10,824 bases of DNA from Phoronis ovalis (lineage: Eukaryota; Phoronida; Phoronidae): the NCBI GenBank assembly GCA_028565635.1, contig JAOXYB010059546.1, positions 1-10,824 of the forward strand, in the 5' to 3' direction. Positions 6,501-10,824 of this stretch are shown in pieces. The position numbers and the translations under genes were made by a program. The notes below the pieces were generated by a model. It ran no database searches. It worked only from the letters and a program-made list of their open reading frames with translations, and had not been told where the DNA came from. The stretch's first letter is position 1. Every line of letters starts with the position of its first letter.

Positions 6501-8975
6501 TGAGCTATAACATGAATTTAACAAAATTTGTATAGGACTCAAAATACTTTTCTCAGTGCAATCTTAGAACAAGTTGCTCATGTTACTTAATTTTCCTACT
6601 AAGTGGAAAAAAAATCAGAACTTAAAAACTGCATGATATATTATGATGGAATATAGAATCTAGATTAAATTTATATTTTTCTACCGATTGTGAGAATTTT
6701 GTGCATAAAAAGTTGTTACTTTTACCTAATAATGGTTTCCATGGTAATAGTTCAATAATTTTGTTTGATTTTTTAACAAAAAAAAATTGTCATATTTTAG
6801 GTTGAACTTATAAAACTAATGCCCTTTCATATATTTCTTTTTAAAGAATTAATAACTGTACTTCTTTTTACCATGGAAAACATTTTTTGACACAGATTGT
6901 TACAAAATGCATTATATTTCATTTTTACCTTTTCCAAAAAGATAGTAAAACTTTATTTTTAAGAAACATATGTGATTCCATTAAAGGTTCTTTTCTCATT
7001 ATGTTTTTAATTTTATTTTTCCATAAATGATGTTAATTAATAACCAATTTCAGATAGAAGATGTGATTGCCTGTTGCAAATTGGTTATAAGAAATGCGTT
7101 TAAACCAAAATGTTACATCTCACCGTATTGTGCAACGAGAATTGTGAACTGAGTCATAGCTATTTTTTCAAACATATCAACATTATTTTTAAAACCCACA
7201 GAAGATTTTTACCTGAAATTACATTGGATTAAATCCTAGAAGAAATGTAATCACCTGTGTTTTATGCATTCAGTGTAAATTGTTTTAGCAGTTTCTTCTA
7301 ACTGCACTTTTGAGGTTGTCATATTCTTGACAAGATTGTAGATTGCTGAATGGTCATTTTCAGCAGACACCAAGAGTTCCTTAAAAGCTTTCACCAAAAC
7401 CTCACTGTTGGAACTATTATTTGTTGGATCCCCCCAAGACCCCCAATCATCATCTGCAGGTTTGGATTTCTATCAAAAAAGAAACAGAAATATACAAGCA
7501 TGTTATATTATGTAATAGTAATTTTTGATAAGTAGTACACTGTACAGACTATAATCAAATCCTTTTAATGTCTAACAAATTTTCCTTTAATAGCTGTGTA
7601 CAAGCATACAACAAAAGTTTCTGTCAACTGTAAAGATTCCTCAGGGGATTCTTTGGAATGTTTGATATCTTTTTTGATACGTCTTAATTCGGAAAAATCA
7701 AATTCGGTATACATCCCATTCATGATTCACCAGCTAATTTCAGCTGCTTTCGTGATAGACACACAAATGTCACCATTCACCATTAACGCAAAAACCATAA
7801 ATCCCTCTCTTTTAATATTGTCCAACAAATAGTTTACAACTTGGAACTTCTGACACCTAGTCCTAATAATAGGCCCAATACTGATGTATTGGTCCTAGCA
7901 CTTTCCTATTCAAAAACTATCGTCTTTCGAAATTAACACTAAACTATGAAAATTATCATACACCAATGCTCCGAGAGTCTTAGTTTGATATTATCAAGTA
8001 AAAAATATACACATATTTCTTGTGGCACAACATTTGTTGAATTTTAACTCAATAAATACGAAGTGACCGTCTCCTAGGCGTGTACATCGATTTTCACTGA
8101 TTTTTAACTACCTGACTGGTTTACACATGTAGATTTGTACTTTCTTAACTCGTTAATAACGAACCAAGACCATCATAGTTTTGCAGTGTCAATAATTTCA
8201 TCCTATGGATGAGTTTTTATTAAATTCAAAAGACGATAGGTTTTGAATACGAAAGTATTAGGACCAATATGTCAGGGGCCTATTATTAGGACTATCTGAC
8301 ACTTAGTCCTGGCTACATAATCCTACTATTGCTAGCCTATGGCTTCACCACAGCCAAGCGATAGTAGGGTCATGTAGCAATGACTATCTGACACCTAGAT
8401 TGAAGGTATTCAAAGCTCTCTTATAATGATCACTGTATCTAGATAACTTAACAAAGATTCAACAGCACATAAACATAAAATCCAAATGCACTCTTGTATG
8501 GATATTATTCTATTGCACATGCGTGAAAGCTAGTGGAGCTTCGGCTGGTTTGAGATATGAGGTGGACAAGACTCTAATGACAAGCCGTAGGCTGTCCGCA
8601 TAGTAGCCTTGGTTCGTGAAGTTTTGCACTAGCTCTGGATAATCGGACTTGAGAGTTGTGAACTCATTCGGTAGGAATTACATAGATTTCCAAGTCGAGC
8701 ACTTTCCCTGTAATTGGCTATGTAAGATTCCATGACTGTTCGCACAGCTCACAAGTCAGATTATCAAGAGCTAGTGCAGAACGTCATGAACCAGCTAGGA
8801 CTAATCCGGACTAAGACTAAGGTCTACCTAACTCTAGCCCCAAAAGCCCGAGATTAATACTAAGAGCACCCCGGGAAGAGGACTTTGCACATCACTAGCA
8901 GCATGATACCTGACTTAATCCACCGGGAGTAGTTGTAACAACGGGTCTCCCACGACCACGACCACGACCAGTCAT
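3472..8975 (-). CDS. CTIF: CTIF-like MIF4G-domain protein, six exons, complete
   Basis: Spliced CDS, reading down the minus strand: 8975-8910, 7469-7255, 5939-5830, 5318-5125, 4006-3915 and 3583-3472. The total is 789 nt, 262 residues plus TGA. Every intron is GT/AG and the phases match throughout. After an RG-rich start (MTGRGRGRGRP) and an acidic WG-containing stretch (residues 28-36), residues from about 40 to 255 form one helical-repeat MIF4G domain. Recognisable blocks are FRSELLK (117-123), HKDF (126-129), FRPLCTPIYDYF (165-176) and ELHANNW (240-246). The last two resemble the C-terminal MIF4G domain of CTIF more than MIF4GD/SLIP1. In that family the domain acts in cytoplasm or at the nuclear rim, binding eIF3/eIF4A-type partners in translation of cap-binding-complex mRNAs or of histone mRNAs. 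Vertebrate CTIF is about 600 residues, so the long N-terminal CBP80-binding part is absent here. The start is the first ATG after an in-frame TAA, with A at -3. The family is well supported. The choice of CTIF over MIF4GD rests on remembered sequences. Confidence 0.86.
3584..3914 (-). other. Intron 5 of CTIF-like gene
   Basis: 331 bp, GTAAGT...TTATAG, AT-rich, with nothing else recognised. Confidence 0.85.
3915..4006 (-). CDS. CTIF: CTIF-like exon 5
   Basis: This 92-nt exon has the acceptor TTTTCTTTTTAAG and the strong donor GTAAGT. It encodes residues 196-225 (LQDIGMLLEKYDANKMKEL...), corresponding to the LQ--G-LLE helix of the family. It starts in phase 0 and ends in phase 2. Confidence 0.9.
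4429..4441 (+). repeat. C13 homopolymer
   Basis: Thirteen C in a row in intron 4 of the CTIF-like gene, in otherwise AT-rich sequence. Its length in the assembly may be unreliable. Confidence 0.9.
4508..4690 (-). pseudogene. Non-LTR retrotransposon reverse-transcriptase fragment, broken
   Basis: Minus-strand reading gives LLYVNDLEHEF (up to about 4679), then, in another frame, LFVLLYADDTVLISEASECL and DALDALHTYCN, followed by TAA at 4510-4508. YADD (4591-4580) is the catalytic motif of LINE-type reverse transcriptases, and the YVNDL block normally lies shortly before it. The frame change falls near a T6 run at 4638-4643. The fragment is about 60 codons, truncated on both sides, and sits in intron 4 of the CTIF-like gene on the same strand. 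Confidence 0.7.
5125..5318 (-). CDS. CTIF: CTIF-like exon 4 (core of MIF4G domain)
   Basis: This 194-nt exon starts after TTTGTGCAG and ends CAG|GTATATAT. It encodes residues 131-195, including REKYLACCVFLSQMF and FRPLCTPIYDYFELL, the most conserved helical pair of the domain. The open frame runs past the donor into the intron, so an unspliced reading would add a false C terminus. Confidence 0.92.
5319..5829 (-). other. Intron 3 of CTIF-like gene
   Basis: 511 bp, GTATGT...GTGCAG. Nothing else recognised. Confidence 0.85.
5830..5939 (-). CDS. CTIF: CTIF-like exon 3
   Basis: This 110-nt exon is bounded by CTAATTTTAG and G|GTATGTAA. It completes Arg94 and encodes residues 95-130, ending FRSELLKIVHKDFK, the conserved FRS-LL----KDF block of CTIF and MIF4GD-type MIF4G domains. 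Confidence 0.9.
5940..7254 (-). other. Intron 2 of CTIF-like gene
   Basis: 1315 bp, GTGATT...TTTTAG, very AT-rich. It contains two short inverted repeats: TTTCCATGGTAA (about 6737-6748) with its complement at about 6869-6880, and ATAACCAATTT (7040-7050) with its complement at 7078-7088. No coding sequence is seen. Confidence 0.8.
7255..7469 (-). CDS. CTIF: CTIF-like exon 2
   Basis: This 215-nt exon enters in phase 0 after TTTTTTGATAG and leaves in phase 2 at ACACAG|GTGATT. It encodes residues 23-93 and part of 94: first a hydrophilic segment with DDDWGSWGD (28-36), then the first helices of the MIF4G domain, ending ...AKTIYTECIKH. That end matches the VRTIYQKAV helix remembered from CTIF. 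Confidence 0.88.
7565..7852 (-). pseudogene. Unidentified decayed coding fragment in intron 1
   Basis: One minus-strand frame of 96 codons is open except for an internal TGA after about codon 41 and the terminal TAA. It reads QKFQVVNYLLDNIKREGF..., then VNGDICVSITKAAEISW, the TGA, MNGMYTEFDFSELRRIKKDI and KHSKESPEESLQL. The composition looks protein-like (charged, amphipathic), unlike the stop-rich DNA around it. It ends 8 bp from element A. I do not recognise the family. It may be a remnant of an older transposon protein or a retro-copied gene. An exon of the CTIF-like gene is unlikely because of the internal stop and the poor acceptor. Confidence 0.4.
7860..8292 (+). mobile_element. MITE family A, full-length copy, in intron 1 of CTIF-like gene
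   Basis: A 433-bp element flanked by TA on both sides (7858-7859 and 8293-8294). The terminal inverted repeats are about 78 bp: the left arm starts GTCCTAATAATAGGCCC, and the right arm read on the minus strand starts with the same bases. Matching continues through TATTGGTCCTA, CACTTTC/TACTTTC, TATTCAAAA and CTATCGTCTTT. No transposase frame is present, so it is non-autonomous. The TA duplication suggests a Tc1/mariner-type or similar TA-targeting transposase. A second copy lies at 1559. Confidence 0.8.
8306..8384. mobile_element. Mini-MITE family C, 79-bp hairpin element
   Basis: Flanked by TA (8304-8305 and 8385-8386). The left arm GTCCTGGCTACATAATCC... and the right arm, read on the minus strand, GTCATTGCTACATGACCC... 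pair over about 27 bp. The tip is a second small stem TGGCT/AGCCA. Nearly the whole element is a hairpin. It lies 13 bp from family A in intron 1 of the CTIF-like gene. A tRNA was considered and rejected. Confidence 0.65.
8603..8801. mobile_element. MITE family B, 199-bp deletion derivative in CTIF-like intron 1
   Basis: The segment from GAACTCATTCGGTAGGAATT to the end at 8801 matches the right arm of the 9543 element in the same orientation. About 45 bp of left-arm tip (GGTTC..GAAGTTTTGCACTAGCTC...) is joined directly in front. TA flanks both ends (8601-8602 and 8802-8803). The centre and most of the left arm are lost. Confidence 0.72.
8910..8975 (-). CDS. CTIF: CTIF-like exon 1 (start codon, RG-rich N terminus)
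   Basis: This exon encodes residues 1-22 and begins MTGRGRGRGRP. It ends in phase 0 at CAG followed by GTATCA. An in-frame TAA lies about 30 bp upstream of the ATG, so no longer exon-1 protein is possible from this strand without another upstream exon. The alternating Gly-Arg run is typical of RNA-binding or arginine-methylated tails. Confidence 0.8.
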
Positions 8976-8999
8976 GATTGCATTCAGATTTCTAGTTTC

Positions 9000-9250
9000 A
9001 GCTTACGGAAATAGCCGAAAGCACCCTATGTGACCTATTTAAATTTTGTTACCTAAATACTTACATGTTTACCTTTATTTATATATATTAAACTGTGTAT
9101 TGATATTGTAAACAAGTGTAAGTATAAACAGAGTTGTAGGATCCTTAGAAATCTAAAAAATGTAATAACTCGAAGGCATCCGAGCTTACCGGAAATGAGC
9201 GTATAGCCATTTTTAGCAGACTGTGCTTTGTGACTCAGTTACCACGTACT
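9000..9250. promoter_or_regulatory. Likely bidirectional promoter between CTIF-like gene and DYM
   Basis: About 320 bp separate the minus-strand ATG (8975) from the proposed DYM leader donor (9293). The segment holds two copies of the same motif, AGCTTACGGAAAT at 9000-9012 and AGCTTACCGGAAAT at 9183-9196. The second contains the ETS/GABP core CCGGAA. There is also an AP-1-like TGACTCA at 9231-9237 and a YY1-like GCCATTTT just after the second copy. No TATA box is placed convincingly. ETS sites are common in bidirectional promoters of housekeeping genes. The promoter itself is inferred. Confidence 0.5.
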
Positions 9251-9293
9251 TGTTAGAAATACGGATTTATTGTCATGTACTTTGGAAAATAAG
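9200..9293 (+). other. DYM: Probable noncoding first exon of DYM (5' end uncertain)
   Basis: The DYM coding exon is preceded by a splice acceptor, so a leader exon must lie upstream. The best donor in the promoter region is AAATAAG|GTATGTG, with the exon ending at 9293. This gives a leader intron of 9294-10333. The transcription start is not visible; 9200 is only a placeholder downstream of the ETS-like site at 9189. Confidence 0.45.
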
Positions 9294-9405
9294 GTATGTG
9301 ATTTAATGTTTTTGCTCTTGTAGTAACGTAAATGATTAAAAGTTACACTAAGTTTACTTCGGATTTGTATTCAAATACAAAGTTGGATATTTAATAATTT
9401 ACGTT

Positions 9406-9506
9406 CCTTTAGTCTTTACTCCCTTTACTCTTTAGTAAACCGGGCTTTAGTTTAGGCTTTACTCCCCTTTACTGGCTTTACTCTTTACGGCTTTAGTTTA
9501 GCCTTA
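9406..9506 (+). repeat. Degenerate CTTTA(C/G) repeat block in DYM leader intron
   Basis: About ten CTTTAC or CTTTAG units occur in 100 bp, some in a longer pattern (GGCTTTAGTTTA at 9454-9465 and 9489-9500). It lies between the DYM leader donor and element B. Confidence 0.6.
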
Positions 9507-9542
9507 CAAAATTACATATACTTATAGTTATAGGCTACATTA

Positions 9543-10072
9543 GTCCTGGTTCATGGCGTTCTGCTCTAGCTCTTGATAATCTGACTTGTGAGCTGTGCGA
9601 ACAGTCATGGAAACTTACATAGCCAATTACAATGAAAGTGCCCAAACTACAAAATCTATGACAATCTATGTAATTCCTACCGAATTAGTTCATACATCAC
9701 TGTCCAGATACTCTCTGATTATCCAACTTCATCTTCAACTACTCCCTGGGATATGAGACTCCTGAATTCAGTTTTTACCATTCAGTAAGCTTGTTTTACC
9801 CTGGCCCTCACACCAACCCAGTTTTTTGGCAAGTACCCCATCCCTCTGGATGCCAGTGCAGAAGTTGCAAATAGCCATAGAAGTAGTGGGAGTTGAAGTT
9901 GGATAATCAGAGAGTATCTGAACGTTGAGATATGAACTCATTCGGTAGGAATTACATAGATTTCCAAGTTTGAGCACTTTCACTGTGATTGGCTATGTAA
10001 GTTTCCATGACTGTTTGCACAGCTCACAAGTCAGATTATCAATAGCTAGTGCAGAACGTCATGAACCAGGAC
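9543..10072. mobile_element. MITE family B, 530-bp foldback element in DYM leader intron
   Basis: Flanked by TA at 9541-9542 and 10073-10074. Arms of about 190-210 bp are inverted copies: left 9543 to about 9750, starting GTCCTGGTTCATGGCGTTCT, and right about 9884-10072. Mismatches are few by eye. The left arm carries an extra repeat of about 10 bp (AATCTATGAC AATCTATG). The central 130 bp is single-copy here. There is no transposase. The open frames over this region are arm sequence and not genes. Confidence 0.8.
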
Positions 10073-10342
10073 TAAGGCTATGTTCATACAGTCTTCTCAG
10101 TTTTACTGTAATATATGTACTTTTTACTGACGTACTGTGTAGGTTACATGGATAAAATCTGGATGCTGGGCTAAGCCTCTTACCCTATAATCCTGTTCAA
10201 TATAGTCTTCAATATCTTTAGAATAGCAAATATGTTATCATAAAAGACCCCGAAGTCGTATTTAAGAGCCTCACACTACCAAATATTTGGAATGTGATAT
10301 ACCTCGGGTGACAAAGTTTTTTTTTCTTTTCAGAGTTACATC

Positions 10343-10482
10343 ATGGGTGCAAACAGTAGTAGTATCAGTGAACTATCGAGTAATGATTATTTAAAGAAAT
10401 TATCAAGTTCAGAATCCATATCAGCAAATGATCCATTTTGGAATCAACTGTTGTCTTTTTCATTTGTCATACCATGCAATAG
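10343..10482 (+). CDS. DYM: Dymeclin, first coding exon (gene continues past window)
   Basis: The exon encodes 46 residues plus two bases, beginning [20 protein letters not shown] and containing [17 protein letters not shown]. This matches the remembered start of animal dymeclin (MGSNSS..., [20 protein letters not shown]) almost position for position. Dymeclin is a peripheral Golgi-associated protein of about 670 residues needed for trafficking and, in mammals, skeletal development. The Gly at position 2 and Ser at position 6 form an N-myristoylation signal, as in the human protein. The exon follows a long pyrimidine tract and CAG at 10331-10333, so the leader is split. It ends AAT AG|GTAATG, phase 2. 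The remaining exons lie outside the window. Confidence 0.95.
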
Positions 10483-10660
10483 GTAATGTTAATCTCTTAC
10501 AAATTTGTGTTCTGTGTATGTTTTGATAGTTTGGACTACTGTTTAATCTTGTGCCAATATTGAATATTACAACATGTATTTTCATAGTGATTGTGTGTGT
10601 GGGGGGTGTTGGTGCATGTGTGTAATATCGTATTTTTGGAGGCACCTATGTGATTACCTG
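10483..10660 (+). other. DYM: DYM intron after first coding exon (start)
   Basis: Begins GTAATGTTAA and continues past the window. It includes a G/T-rich patch (GTGTGTGTGGGGGGTGTTGG) and no further exon. Confidence 0.8.
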
Positions 10661-10824
10661 AAGATTGGTGTCTCATGTCTGGCTGTAATTTATTGTACCC
10701 CCAGCAGTAGGCTGGAGGTGCTTTGGATTTACCTTGCAACCGCAGCATCCGCCGCGTCAGATTCACTGTTATCGAGATATCTCAAGAAGGGAATGTGATA
10801 TCCATTTGAAACTTAAATCGTATA
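10660..10824. repeat. GC-richer block at right edge, possible dispersed repeat
   Basis: From about 10660 the composition changes from AT-rich and TG-rich intron to a balanced segment with several CpGs (CCGCAGCATCCGCCGCGTC) and a GAGATATCTC palindrome. Frames are open on both strands, but neither protein is recognisable. A transposon-derived repeat in DYM intron is the most likely reading, though no second copy lies in the window. Confidence 0.3.

Larger units (their letters stand above)
7849..8397 (+). repeat. 11-bp direct repeat, three units, split by elements A and C
   Basis: TCTGACACCTA occurs at 7849-7859 and 8387-8397, and TCTGACACTTA at 8295-8305. Removing element A and one TA, and element C and one TA, leaves the three units in perfect tandem. 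Each insertion lies at the TA ending a unit. Confidence 0.6.
7470..8909 (-). other. Intron 1 of CTIF-like gene
   Basis: 1440 bp, GTATCA...TGATAG. It is filled largely by the decayed coding fragment and elements A, C and the short B copy. The unassigned stretches are 8398-8600 and 8804-8908. Confidence 0.8.

Noticed and set aside
7596-7832. Plus-strand 78-codon frame
   Set aside because: It is antisense to the more protein-like minus-strand frame, lacks recognisable motifs and has no splice context.
8306-8384. Hairpin resembling a tRNA or structured RNA gene
   Set aside because: No anticodon arm, T-loop or acceptor pattern. The TA flanks and near-complete palindrome fit a miniature transposon better.
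7849-8397. Helitron ending (hairpin then CTAG) or CRISPR-like repeats
   Set aside because: TA duplications and terminal inverted repeats at both elements argue against a Helitron. Three 11-bp units with unequal, palindromic inserts are not a CRISPR array.
9768-10155. Open frames of about 60-70 codons over the family B element
   Set aside because: They are translations of inverted-repeat arms and the loop; no protein family is recognisable.
10536-10798. Overlapping frames of about 75 codons on both strands in the DYM intron
   Set aside because: Neither reads as a known protein. Cys/Val and Thr/His runs come from the GT-rich patch.

Overview
The window is AT-rich animal nuclear DNA. It has no bacterial-style operons; its coding sequence is in short exons with GT/AG borders, separated by introns of 0.3 to 1.4 kb that carry small transposon relics. 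Encoded proteins and the many short TA-flanked inverted-repeat elements fit an invertebrate, most likely a lophotrochozoan and perhaps a bivalve mollusc. The species cannot be fixed from the sequence.

Two conserved genes lie head to head around a promoter at about 9.0-9.3 kb. On the minus strand, a six-exon gene (start codon at 8975, stop at 3472) encodes a 262-residue MIF4G-domain protein most like CTIF, the cap-binding-complex-dependent translation initiation factor, and more distantly MIF4GD. All five introns have GT/AG ends and all exon phases join without a break. On the plus strand, the first coding exon of dymeclin (DYM, 10343-10482) encodes its myristoylated N terminus. A probable noncoding DYM exon ends at 9293, and the rest of the gene lies beyond the window.

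A third, weaker gene model lies at the left: a signal-peptide exon on the minus strand (2632-2578), about 130 bp downstream of a palindromic NRF1-like site and a CTCF-like site. Its later exons were not found.

Much of the remaining recognisable structure is transposon-derived. There are three families of MITE-like elements with TA target duplications and ends beginning GTCC or close to it: A (1559-1945 and 7860-8292), B (8603-8801 and 9543-10072) and C (8306-8384). Elements A and C sit at consecutive TA junctions of an 11-bp tandem repeat. Intron 4 of the CTIF-like gene holds a broken reverse-transcriptase fragment. Intron 1 holds a 96-codon frame with one internal stop, of unknown origin, ending at element A. 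The leftmost 1.5 kb shows no gene I can support. No RNA gene or CRISPR array was seen.
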